A stretch of DNA of 64,000 nucleotides from Planococcus liqunii (GTDB lineage Bacteria > Bacillota > Bacilli > Bacillales_A > Planococcaceae): contig NZ_CP129238.1 in assembly GCF_030413595.1 (NCBI RefSeq), forward strand, positions 2,852,001-2,916,000, read 5' to 3'. Numbering within the stretch: position 1 is the stretch's first letter; the number at the start of each line of letters is the position of its first letter. The position numbers and the translations under genes are program-made. Positions 51,927-62,582 of the stretch are shown piece by piece. The notes below the pieces were generated by a model. The model had not been told where the DNA came from, did no database searches, and saw only the letters and a program-made list of their open reading frames with translations.

Positions 51927-53555
51927 CTAATGCATAGCTCCTTGTAATTGATGATTCTTTTTCTCTAATCGGAGATATTTTGAAGCAGTTTGAATTTCAA
52001 TAGCCTTTCCTTCTACAAAGTGAAGTTCATTTGGATACGCAGGCTGCTTAGTGGCCCATACAAGATTAACCAGTTCATTTTTCGGCTCTTCATTCATACG
52101 ATAAGTCAGGTGGCTTTCATAGCTCCCTGCTGGAAGCTCTGCTAGATTAATAGCAACAAGAAACTTCGAAAATTTATAGATTTTCCCTTGGGGGTTATAT
52201 GCAGGATTTTCGGTAATTTCTTCCGTTGCATGGATGGTAACGGGAAATTCTGAACGTTTAAAAGTTTTCAGATTAGTTAAATGGAAAGCCATTGACAATG
52301 CATCAGCAGTTCGCGTTTCATAGCCTCTTACGAAAGCTACGCCTTCAATATATGCCCATTGGTCATCAAACCAAATTCGATTGACTTGCTGCTCTAATTT
52401 GTCCCGGTTCTCAATCACCAATTCAAGTGTATTTTTTTCCACATTGCATTTAAAGAGAAATCGATTTTTTCCGCTTTTTTGCTCAACCAGTTCCGCTTTT
52501 CCCGCCCAAAGTGGAAATTCAACCGGAAAACCGTTGTCATTTTTTAAGTGTGCACAAAAAATGAAACTCCCTGGTTTAAAAAACATCGGGAACTCTTGGG
52601 CACTGAGCTGCACCGAGAAACTTAAATCATCTTCTGACAAAGGCTTTCTTATCGTTTCTCCTGTTCGGACATCCCGAACCGCTATTTCAAACTTCTCACT
52701 CATATTTTGCTGGTGTTCATTGTGCAAATAGCCTTTAAGCAACATCGTAAACCCTTCGTCCCCCGTTCCGAAAATAACTTGTTCCAGCGAATGCTTGTAC
52801 TCGATTTCGGCATGGATTGATTCAATCGATTTTTTACCGCTCATAAACTCCCCATAGAGTGAGCCGACAAATTTAGAGTCACCATATGTAATCAGTCTGC
52901 CTTGATGAATCCATGCAGCCTTGGAACAAAAAGATTCAATTGCATTGTTGTCGTGACTAACAAAGATAATTGTTTTCCCTTTTTCTTTAAATTCATTCAT
53001 TTTGTTCAAGCATTTCCGGCGGAATTGGGAGTCTCCCACTGCCAAAGCTTCATCAATAATTAAAATATCCGGATCGACATTTACAGATATGGCAAATCCA
53101 AGTTTTGACTTCATTCCTGCCGAATAATTTTTGACGGGTTGCCCGATAAATTCTCCCAGTTCCGAAAACTCGATGATATTCTCTACTTTCGAGAGCATTT
53201 CTTCTTTCGAGTACCCCATCAATGTCCCTTTCATAAAAATATTGTCATAGCCGCTAAGCTCTGAATCAATACCTGAACTAACATCAAGAAAAACGATGGA
53301 GCCATGGACATCCACCGTTCCTTTTGTCGGTTCTGTAATGCCGGCAATCACCTTCAAAAGCGTCGATTTACCGGATCCATTTTTTCCAAGTATACCGATT
53401 GATTCTCCTTTCGGAAAATCTAAGGAGACATCTTGCAGTGCATAGAAATCTTTATGAAATTTCTTTCGAGTCACCACTTCTTTTAACGGTCCCCAAGGAT
53501 CTTTATACAAGCTATATTTTTTTGTTAAATTCATCACTCTGACCGCGATGTCCAT
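51927..53555 (-). CDS. tagH: Teichoic acid ABC exporter, ATPase subunit TagH
   Basis: A 542-residue ATPase. The nucleotide-binding domain (residues ~1-250) has Walker A GKNGSGKST (about 57-65), signature YSAGMKSKL, Walker B DILIIDEALAVGD and switch FVSHDNNA. The C-terminal ~290 residues are an extension rich in beta structure, as in TagH-type exporters where it may recognise the polymer. It pairs with the permease encoded upstream and would export lipid-linked polymer. Good ribosome site AGGAGGAGG. Confidence 0.93.
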   Translation of the reverse strand: MDIAVRVMNLTKKYSLYKDPWGPLKEVVTRKKFHKDFYALQDVSLDFPKGESIGILGKNGSGKSTLLKVIAGITEPTKGTVDVHGSIVFLDVSSGIDSELSGYDNIFMKGTLMGYSKEEMLSKVENIIEFSELGEFIGQPVKNYSAGMKSKLGFAISVNVDPDILIIDEALAVGDSQFRRKCLNKMNEFKEKGKTIIFVSHDNNAIESFCSKAAWIHQGRLITYGDSKFVGSLYGEFMSGKKSIESIHAEIEYKHSLEQVIFGTGDEGFTMLLKGYLHNEHQQNMSEKFEIAVRDVRTGETIRKPLSEDDLSFSVQLSAQEFPMFFKPGSFIFCAHLKNDNGFPVEFPLWAGKAELVEQKSGKNRFLFKCNVEKNTLELVIENRDKLEQQVNRIWFDDQWAYIEGVAFVRGYETRTADALSMAFHLTNLKTFKRSEFPVTIHATEEITENPAYNPQGKIYKFSKFLVAINLAELPAGSYESHLTYRMNEEPKNELVNLVWATKQPAYPNELHFVEGKAIEIQTASKYLRLEKKNHQLQGAMH

Positions 53556-53579
53556 TTTCCTCCTCCTTTCTAATCAAAG

Positions 53580-54371
53580 TTAAAGAGTATCCAGGAATAT
53601 CGGTTTCATACGTTTGTGTAGATAGTTGCCTAATAAAAAGAAAATCAGGACCACCATCCAGAAATACAATGTGTAAATCGGTTGATTCCAAAAACCGGTC
53701 TCATAAAAAAAAGAATCCCGGTAGCCTTGGACAATATAGTGGAAAGGATTTAGCTTAACAATATTCCCCAATATCCCCACATTGTCAACAGACCAGAAAA
53801 TCGGCGTCATCCAGAATAGGAAAACGAGAATTGTATCTAGAAATCGACCGAAATCCTTACTGACTGCTACGAGAGGTGCAGTCACCGAGCCTATACCCAG
53901 CAGTAGCATAAGAGCGGCGAAATCGTAATAGATTAGTTGCAAATTGTAAATTGATACCGTCTGCAAAGCGATTGCCATTCCTGTAAAAATGACAGCAAGC
54001 AAAATTAAATGGATATAATAGGAATACAAAATTTGTACCGCTGGCAAAATTGCAATCGGAAAAGGCGTATTTTTAATAATGGACCTTTTACTGCGGAACG
54101 ACTTCTGCGTCAGACGGAAACCATCATTCAGAAGAAACCAAGCAACCATACCAATAGCAAGCCATGCAAAATATGGTGCTCCATTAACCGGACCTCCTGC
54201 TCTCGCTCCAACACTAAATACAAACCAGAAAACTGCAATGCGCATTAATGGGTTAATCAGGCCCCATAAAAATCCCAAAAGTGTTCCCGCATACTCCCTT
54301 TTCATTTCTTGTAAGGAAAGGGCATGAATCATTGTTCTGCGCTTCCACATTTCCTTGTAAATATCAAACAT
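53580..54371 (-). CDS. tagG: Teichoic acid ABC exporter, permease subunit TagG
   Basis: A 263-residue ABC-2 type permease with six membrane segments. The cytoplasmic N-terminal helix LQEMKREYAGTLLGFLWGLI and the terminal FHYIVQGYRDSFFYETGFW are typical of TagG/RfbA proteins. Together with TagH (24 bases downstream) it forms the exporter of wall polymers. AGAGGAGAG precedes ATG 54371. Twelve bases after galE. Confidence 0.93.
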   Translation of the reverse strand: MFDIYKEMWKRRTMIHALSLQEMKREYAGTLLGFLWGLINPLMRIAVFWFVFSVGARAGGPVNGAPYFAWLAIGMVAWFLLNDGFRLTQKSFRSKRSIIKNTPFPIAILPAVQILYSYYIHLILLAVIFTGMAIALQTVSIYNLQLIYYDFAALMLLLGIGSVTAPLVAVSKDFGRFLDTILVFLFWMTPIFWSVDNVGILGNIVKLNPFHYIVQGYRDSFFYETGFWNQPIYTLYFWMVVLIFFLLGNYLHKRMKPIFLDTL

Positions 54372-54383
54372 AGGCGCTCTCCT

Positions 54384-55412
54384 CTAATCGCTTTTGGAAT
54401 ATGATTTAAAACCATCAGGATTCAAAGATTGCCATCTCCAGGAATCTTCGCACATTTCCTGTAAATCTTTCTCTGCCTGCCATTTTAACAGTCTTTTTGC
54501 TTTTTCTGCATTGGCATAGCAAACTCCGATATCTCCTGGACGGCGCTCGACGATTTTATAAGGAATATTCTTTGAAGTTGCCTCACTAAAACTTTTTACT
54601 AAATCCAATACACTGTATCCTGTACCTGTCCCTAAGTTAAAAATTTCAACACCCTCATGGTTTTCTAGATACTGCAATGCTTTAACATGACCTTTCACGA
54701 GGTCAACTACATGGATATAATCACGTATGCCCGTCCCATCAGGGGTCTTGTAATCATCCCCAAATATTCTCAACTGCTCCTGCTTGCCAATTGCCACTTG
54801 AGTGATGTAAGGCATCAAGTTGTTAGGCGTCCCTTTCGGACTTTCTCCAATTCTTCCGCTTTTATGAGCACCGATTGGATTGAAGTACCGCAGAATTGCA
54901 ATATGCCAAGTAGAATCTGAAATAAATAAATCTCTTAAGATTTCTTCAATGATCAACTTAGTACGACCATATGAATTGGTTGCACTTAGAGGAAATGATT
55001 CATCAATCGGCACTTTTTCGGGATTTCCATAAACAGTTGCCGAAGAACTGAACACCATCTTTTTGACGTTATGCTTTTTCATTATTTCACACAAAATCAA
55101 AGTACCAATAACATTGTTGCGATAGTAGTTTAATGGCAATGTTACAGACTCCCCAACTGCTTTTAGACCCGCAAAATGCATGACGGCATCAATATTATGC
55201 TGAGTAAAAATTAAATCCATCGTTTCCGCATCTAGCAAATCTGCTTCATAAAACGGAAAATCCTTTCCAGTCAAATCTTTCACACGCTTTATAGCTTCCA
55301 TCTCACTGTTTGATAGATTATCCATCACCACAATATCATATCCATTTTTCAATAGTTCCACTGCTGCATGACTTCCAATATAACCTGCTCCACCCGTTAC
55401 AAGAACTAGCAT
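54384..55412 (-). CDS. galE: UDP-glucose 4-epimerase
   Basis: A 342-residue short-chain dehydrogenase-type epimerase. Shown by the NAD-binding VTGGAGYIGSHAAVELL, the catalytic Ser-Tyr-Lys set in SSSATVYG and SYGRTKLIIE, and the substrate segment RYFNPIGAHKSGRIGE. It interconverts UDP-glucose and UDP-galactose, or the N-acetyl forms, to supply sugars to the operon. First gene of galE-tagG-tagH-GT4-fusion. A -10 element TATAAT (forward ATTATA 55474-55479) lies upstream without a clear -35. AAGAGGGATC precedes ATG. Confidence 0.94.
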   Translation of the reverse strand: MLVLVTGGAGYIGSHAAVELLKNGYDIVVMDNLSNSEMEAIKRVKDLTGKDFPFYEADLLDAETMDLIFTQHNIDAVMHFAGLKAVGESVTLPLNYYRNNVIGTLILCEIMKKHNVKKMVFSSSATVYGNPEKVPIDESFPLSATNSYGRTKLIIEEILRDLFISDSTWHIAILRYFNPIGAHKSGRIGESPKGTPNNLMPYITQVAIGKQEQLRIFGDDYKTPDGTGIRDYIHVVDLVKGHVKALQYLENHEGVEIFNLGTGTGYSVLDLVKSFSEATSKNIPYKIVERRPGDIGVCYANAEKAKRLLKWQAEKDLQEMCEDSWRWQSLNPDGFKSYSKSD

Positions 55413-55577
55413 AGCGATCCCTCTTTTTCTAAATATTTTGACTTTTTAAAATAAAAGAGACTTTATTCCCTCAATTATACGATAAGAAATTTGATTTACC
55501 ACAAAAAGATTACTTTAGGCGCAATATTCATAGCAAATGGTTTTAATAGCAATTACAATTTCAAATCAAAATGCAAT

Positions 55578-55626
55578 AAAAAAGTTGATTTAAAAGTTAG
55601 TAAAGAACTTTTAAATCAACTTTTTT
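55578..55626 (-). terminator. Terminator of the trypsin-like protease gene
   Basis: A 21-bp perfect stem (outer AAAAAAGTTGATT / AATCAACTTTTTT) with a seven-base loop, next to the protease stop codon. Confidence 0.93.
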
Positions 55627-55632
55627 CAATTT

Positions 55633-57078
55633 TTATTCATGATTTACGATATCCGAAACGTAATAGAAACCATTTTCGTCCATCACAATCGTATAGGTTT
55701 TACTCCGTTCTTCCAACGACCATTCACCTGCACCATTTTTAAAATCAAATGCTTCTTCTGTATTTACAAGTGCATGATCTTCGAGAATTTCGATACCAGT
55801 AATCTCAAGTTTATTGAAATTAAATTCCATTCCCTGGCCGGAAATCTCGTTAATGTATTGAAGGATATTGTTATAGATATCACTTTCATAGACCAACAAA
55901 TTTTGGACATAGAAGAAGTCTTCATTTGCTAAAGCCATTTCGTAGTAGTAACGGAAATCTCCGATAAATTCACTTAAGTTTGTTTCATTAAAGTTCATTT
56001 CCAGATCTGGATCGAATTCATAAGTTTCATCTTCGTAACTGCTAAAATCATCGTACACATGGAATTTAGCAACTACTTCTTCAGCTGTCATCGGATTATT
56101 AACCCACTCAGTAAGCATGGCATGCATCGAATACATTGGAATGGAAAATCCAATTGAATCGCCTTCTTCCATTACAAGAGAGTTAATGCCAATAACTTTT
56201 CCAGTGCCCGCATCAACAAGGGGACCGCCACTCGATCCGGGTGCAATCGGAGCATCAATTTGATAAATATCTTCATATATAAATTCTTGTTCAAAGTCAC
56301 GGTCGATGCCTGTTAAGTAACCGAGTGTCGCTGTATTCTCAAAGCCTGAAGGACTTCCAAGCGCAATTACTTCTGTCCCAACATCCGTTGGGTTCATTTC
56401 GCTTTCCAATGGATCAATACCGGCAAAGGCGTCAACTTTGATCAACGCAATGTCCGATTCATCGGAGATGCCAATGACTGTACCAGGCTGATCCTGGCCA
56501 TTGATATTGCGGACAATTACGTCGGTGAACCCTGCAACAACATGTGCATTCGTAGCTACGAGACCAGACTTCTCAAACAAGAAGCCCGAACCCTGTCCGC
56601 TTTCAGTTAAAATGGTATAAACTTTTTGCTGGGTTTCTTTAATGATTGCTGTCTTTTCTTTCTTTTTCGGTTCCACTTTTTCAGGCTGCTCAGATGGTGG
56701 AACGATATCTTCCACTTTTGTTACAGTTCCTTCGGTTGGACTGCCTGTTTTCGCTGGTTCTTCCGGCACTTCTACTTCAGCCGGTTCTTCGGTTTTAATC
56801 GTTTCCTTGTCAGGGGTATTTTCACTTCCGTTGTCTTCATTCGACTCAATATCGGTGCTGGATACTTCTTCTGTTATAGGCGTTTGCTGCTGAGAAGGCT
56901 CATCTTCCAACTGCGATACGCCAAAGCCGACACCTCCGATTCCCACTAACAAGATTAATGCTGCTAGCCATTTTTTATTTTTCGGGCGCTTACCTCTTTT
57001 ATTAGTCAATGAGTTCCCGCAAGATTTACAAAAGTTTGCATTGGATTCGTTCTCTTGTCCGCAATTCTTACATAACAT
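55633..57078 (-). CDS. Membrane-anchored trypsin-like serine protease with zinc ribbon
   Basis: A 481-residue protein. A cytoplasmic zinc ribbon (CKNCGQENESNANFCKSCG, residues 3-21) precedes a membrane segment (KWLAALILLVGIGGVGFGV) and a Glu/Thr/Pro-rich linker to about residue 145. The chymotrypsin-like domain has VATNAHVVAGF (His), ESDIALIKVD (Asp) and APGSSGGPLVD (Ser). The final ~150 residues are an unassigned extracellular domain. It resembles HtrA-type surface proteases but has no PDZ domain. CCTAGGAGG precedes ATG 57078. Transcribed alone. The 307 bases upstream are AT-rich and hold the glpD terminator. Confidence 0.85.
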   Translation of the reverse strand: MLCKNCGQENESNANFCKSCGNSLTNKRGKRPKNKKWLAALILLVGIGGVGFGVSQLEDEPSQQQTPITEEVSSTDIESNEDNGSENTPDKETIKTEEPAEVEVPEEPAKTGSPTEGTVTKVEDIVPPSEQPEKVEPKKKEKTAIIKETQQKVYTILTESGQGSGFLFEKSGLVATNAHVVAGFTDVIVRNINGQDQPGTVIGISDESDIALIKVDAFAGIDPLESEMNPTDVGTEVIALGSPSGFENTATLGYLTGIDRDFEQEFIYEDIYQIDAPIAPGSSGGPLVDAGTGKVIGINSLVMEEGDSIGFSIPMYSMHAMLTEWVNNPMTAEEVVAKFHVYDDFSSYEDETYEFDPDLEMNFNETNLSEFIGDFRYYYEMALANEDFFYVQNLLVYESDIYNNILQYINEISGQGMEFNFNKLEITGIEILEDHALVNTEEAFDFKNGAGEWSLEERSKTYTIVMDENGFYYVSDIVNHE

Positions 57079-57309
57079 GATAATTTCCTCCTAGGGATAA
57101 TATATATCCGCTGTACTGGCTATTATTATAATCTTTTTGACGCTAAACAACTAGATAGAGTTGCGTTTTGTAATGAAGTCTTTCGTTTTGTAATAAATCT
57201 ATGTTTTTCAGCAACTTATACAGGTCATTAATCGAAAAACAATATAATCCAATTTTATCCATAATTATTTATAATTTCAACTTTAAAGAACTTTTATTTT
57301 TCTTAATGC

Positions 57310-57353
57310 AAAAAAGCTATAGAAAACCTGTATAAATCAGGTTTTCTACAGCC
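57310..57353 (-). terminator. Terminator of the glp operon
   Basis: GCTGTAGAAAACCTG and CAGGTTTTCTATAGC pair (one wobble) and are followed on the minus strand by TTTTTT, 33 bases beyond the glpD stop. Confidence 0.85.
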
Positions 57354-57385
57354 AACTTGCAACTCCTTAAACTAGAGCTTGCCTT

Positions 57386-59059
57386 TTATTTCGATTGTGC
57401 ACTGACTTCAACCGGATGAGTTGCTTCGTGCAACAAGACATCTAATTCTTCAGTGTAAGTCTGGGTCTGTTCTTCTGTCCAGCCGAATGTTTTGGCCATA
57501 TAAGCGATGGCGCTGTCTTTGTTGGCATGCACCCAGTGGATGTTGAAGAACAACGCGCCTGTACGGCGGATGAAGAAATCGACCGGTTTATAAGTGGATT
57601 CGTATTCCATTGCGTAGCGAAGCATTGCATGGACTAATGGATCGAGCCCTTCGTCAGCCGCTTCTTTTTTTCCGGTCGCTAAGAAATGCAGCACCTGGTC
57701 GACGTTCGAGCCGTAGCGTTTCACCAATTTGCGGGCGGCTGCTGGTGTCAGTCCAATAGCGACAGCCTGGCGCACGCGGTCTTCGATAAAGGATTCAAAG
57801 CCTTTTGAACCGCCGACTTCCCCGCCGGACAATGGCAAATGCTTCGTTGAGCTTTTCGGGAATTTCGTGCCGTTTTCTTCTTTCAATTGTTCCGCCACTA
57901 GATTGACAATGCTTTCGCCCATTTTGCGGTAGCCGGTCAACTTTCCGCCGGCAATGGAAATCAAGCCTGAATCCGATACGAAGATTTCATCTTTGCGGGA
58001 AATCTCGGAAGGGTCTTTGCCTTCTTCGTGGATCAACGGACGCAGTCCAGCCCAGCTTGATTCGATGTCTTCTACGCGGATTTGCACATCCGGGAACATG
58101 AAGTCGATCGCTTTCAAGACATAGTCACGGTCTTCCACGGTCATCGTCGGATGAGCAATATCCTGTTTGTAGACCGTATCGGTTGTACCGACATATACTT
58201 TGCCGTCGCGCGGAATTGCAAATGCCATGCGGCCGTCTGGCATATCAAAATAAATCGCCTGTTTCAACGGGAAACGCTTGCCGTCGAATACTAAGTGAAT
58301 GCCTTTCGTCAGTTGCAAGGTCTTGCCTTGTTTTGAATTGTCTTTGTCGCGCAATGTGTCAACCCAAGGCCCTGCTGCATTGACGATTTTGTTGGCATAG
58401 ATTTCGTGCTCTGATCCATCAATCTGGTCTTGGATGCGAATGCCGACCGTTTTACCGTTCTGGTAGATAAAGCCGGTCACTTTAGCGTAATTCAATGCCA
58501 TGGCGCCTTTTTCCACCGCTTTTTTCATCACTTCAATTGTCAGGCGGGCATCGTCTGTTTTGTATTCCACGTAATAGCCGGCACCTTTGATGCCTTGTTT
58601 TTTAAGTAAAGGTTCGCGTTTCAACGCTTCCTCTTTCGACAGCATCTTGCGGCGCTCATCGCGTTTCACGCCTGCCAAAAAGTCATAGACGCGAAGGCCG
58701 ATGTTTGTGCTGTACGGGCCGAATGTACCGCCTTTGTAAAACGGCAATAGCATCCATTCCGGAGTCGTGACATGCGGACCGTTTTCATAAACGATTTCGC
58801 GTTCTTTGCCGACTTCCGCCACCATTTTCACTTCGAACTGTTTCAAGTAGCGAAGGCCGCCGTGGACAAGTTTCGTCGAGCGGCTGCTGGTGCCCGCTGC
58901 AAAATCCTGCATTTCGATTACTGCAGTGTGCATGCCGCGTACCGAAGCATCAAGAGCGATGCCGGCTCCTGTAATACCGCCGCCGATGACCAAAAGGTCG
59001 AGTCGGGCATTTTTCATATTTTGAATGGTTTCTTTACGCTGCAAACTAGAAAATTTCAT
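57386..59059 (-). CDS. glpD: Aerobic glycerol-3-phosphate dehydrogenase
   Basis: A 557-residue FAD enzyme that oxidises glycerol-3-phosphate to dihydroxyacetone phosphate at the membrane. The FAD-binding LVIGGGITGAGIALDASVRG, AAGTSSRSTKLVHGGLRYL, the substrate region YKTDDARLTIEV and IAGGKLTGYRKMGE are diagnostic. ATG 59059 has AAAAGGAG eight bases upstream; an upstream in-frame start lies 11 codons earlier. Last gene of glpP-F-K-D, with a leader terminator at 59110-59159 that GlpP would regulate. Confidence 0.95.
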   Translation of the reverse strand: MKFSSLQRKETIQNMKNARLDLLVIGGGITGAGIALDASVRGMHTAVIEMQDFAAGTSSRSTKLVHGGLRYLKQFEVKMVAEVGKEREIVYENGPHVTTPEWMLLPFYKGGTFGPYSTNIGLRVYDFLAGVKRDERRKMLSKEEALKREPLLKKQGIKGAGYYVEYKTDDARLTIEVMKKAVEKGAMALNYAKVTGFIYQNGKTVGIRIQDQIDGSEHEIYANKIVNAAGPWVDTLRDKDNSKQGKTLQLTKGIHLVFDGKRFPLKQAIYFDMPDGRMAFAIPRDGKVYVGTTDTVYKQDIAHPTMTVEDRDYVLKAIDFMFPDVQIRVEDIESSWAGLRPLIHEEGKDPSEISRKDEIFVSDSGLISIAGGKLTGYRKMGESIVNLVAEQLKEENGTKFPKSSTKHLPLSGGEVGGSKGFESFIEDRVRQAVAIGLTPAAARKLVKRYGSNVDQVLHFLATGKKEAADEGLDPLVHAMLRYAMEYESTYKPVDFFIRRTGALFFNIHWVHANKDSAIAYMAKTFGWTEEQTQTYTEELDVLLHEATHPVEVSAQSK

Positions 59060-59102
59060 GGGTTGTGCTCCTTTTGAGATGTATTTTTCCAATTAAATCC
59101 AA

Positions 59103-59160
59103 TAAAAAAGAGACGAAGCTACAGCTGCAGAATTTCTTCTGCGAAACTGGCTTCGTCTCT
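59103..59160 (-). promoter_or_regulatory. GlpP-type leader terminator upstream of glpD
   Basis: On the minus strand GAGACGAAGC and GCTTCGTCTC form the base of a long hairpin and are followed by TTTTTTATT, 50 bases before the glpD start. In B. subtilis the glycerol antiterminator GlpP acts at such leader terminators of glpFK and glpD. No promoter could be placed confidently between glpK and this site. Confidence 0.72.
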
Positions 59161-59203
59161 CGAGGTCTCGGGCCGTGTATTAACTTTTAATTAGAAAAGC
59201 GGA

Positions 59204-59300
59204 AAGAGCCGGTTAGCTTCGACAGGCATAAGACAGACCAGCAATGTGGCTTTCTTTGCCACAGGGCTGGGTTGGCTTATGACCCGAGAAGCTGGCTCTT
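59204..59300. repeat. Long compound palindrome between glpK and glpD
   Basis: Five nested arm pairs form one elongated stem with bulges: AAGAGCC/GGCTCTT, GCTTC/GAAGC, CATAAG/CTTATG, CCAGC/GCTGG and TGTGGC/GCCACA around a seven-base loop. From memory it resembles a dispersed Bacillaceae repeat with the same AGGCATAAGAC ... CTTATGACC arrangement. Function unknown. Confidence 0.75.
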
Positions 59301-59352
59301 GCAGCTAGCCATTTTAAAGCCGTAACTATCTAAAAAGAAAAGACACTTACGA

Positions 59353-61729
<2,377 letters not shown>

Positions 61730-61781
61730 TACGATACACCCCTTAGTATGTTTGCCAAAGAACCGTTTTTCAGGAAACGCA

Positions 61782-61843
61782 AAAAGACCCACACTGAATG
61801 GACGCGCTTCCAGATGCGGAAGCGGCCATGCTCAGTGTGGATC
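61782..61843 (-). promoter_or_regulatory. GlpP-type leader terminator upstream of glpF
   Basis: CCACACTGA (minus strand) pairs with TCAGTGTGG, an inner CGCTTCC / GGAAGCG stem adds to it, and TCTTTTTG follows. It lies between the promoter and the glpF ribosome site. This matches the arrangement by which GlpP with glycerol-3-phosphate prevents termination. Confidence 0.78.
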
Positions 61844-61881
61844 TCCATTTCTCCTACACAGTTCTTAACTTGTTAATACCT

Positions 61882-61910
61882 AAGTTAGCAGGTTTTGAAA
61901 GCGGTGTCAA
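61882..61910 (-). promoter_or_regulatory. SigA-type promoter of glpFKD
   Basis: Minus-strand TTGACA (forward 61905-61910), a 17-base spacer and TAACTT (forward 61882-61887). Confidence 0.78.
61896..61909. promoter_or_regulatory. CcpA cre site overlapping the glpF -35
   Basis: TGAAAGCGGTGTCA fits the consensus TGWAANCGNTNWCA at every position. It covers five of the six -35 bases, so CcpA binding would block the promoter. Confidence 0.85.
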
Positions 61911-61926
61911 ACCCCTTTTCTTTTTC

Positions 61927-62472
61927 TTATAGCTCCCACAGCTCTGCTTGTGAAGTGGAAATAGCCACCGCTCCGCCGCCATAAGCCAGCTCGACATCTT
62001 CTTTTGTACGGATCAAACCGCCGGCAATGACCGGGATGCCGGTCTGTTCGTGGACTTCCGCTATGACGGATGGAATGATGCCCGGCAAGATTTCAATATA
62101 GTCGGGTTTTACCTGATTGATCAATTTGATGTTATGTTCGAGTGCATGGCTGTCGAGCAGAAACAAGCGCTGAATCGTCATCAATTTGTTTTTCTTCGCC
62201 ATGGCAATGACATTGCTGCGTGTCGAAACAATGCCGTCCGGCTTTACTTCGCGCACCAAGTATTCAATGCCATAGGCATCCGCTTTTAATCCCTGGATCA
62301 AATCAATATGCAAAATCACTTTCTTATTTGCCTTTTTGGCTGCTTGCACCAGCGCTTTCAGCTGAGACAATCGGATTTCCAAGTAAATGATGTATTCATG
62401 GTCGCTGCTCAGCAGCCGTTCAAACTCTTTCATATTGCGCAAAACGGGCAAAACGCCCTTTAATTCAGACAC
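61927..62472 (-). CDS. glpP: Glycerol uptake operon antiterminator
   Basis: A 181-residue RNA-binding regulator. The start KGVLPVLRNMKEFERLL, then LHIDLIQGLKADAYGIEYL, STRSNVIAMAKK, QRLFLLDSHAL, PDYIEILPGIIP and IPVIAGGLIRTKEDV are characteristic of GlpP, a TIM-barrel-like protein that binds glycerol-3-phosphate and the leader mRNA. GTG 62472 is chosen because AAGGAGG precedes it; the frame runs 23 codons further without a site. Transcribed in the same direction as glpFKD. Confidence 0.93.
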   Translation of the reverse strand: MSELKGVLPVLRNMKEFERLLSSDHEYIIYLEIRLSQLKALVQAAKKANKKVILHIDLIQGLKADAYGIEYLVREVKPDGIVSTRSNVIAMAKKNKLMTIQRLFLLDSHALEHNIKLINQVKPDYIEILPGIIPSVIAEVHEQTGIPVIAGGLIRTKEDVELAYGGGAVAISTSQAELWEL

Positions 62473-62582
62473 CCAATTTCCTCCTTGCAATTGCTTTCCG
62501 CGTTCCATTATCCCCTGTAACTCAATATGTTTCAAATCCAAAGTGTGCGGAAATTATGCCGGTGCCTGACATGCACATATTT

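Noticed and set aside
59060..59352. T-box or metabolite riboswitch before glpD
   Set aside because: No T-box sequence (TGGNACCGCG) or known riboswitch core was found; a GlpP leader terminator plus a palindromic repeat explains the structure.
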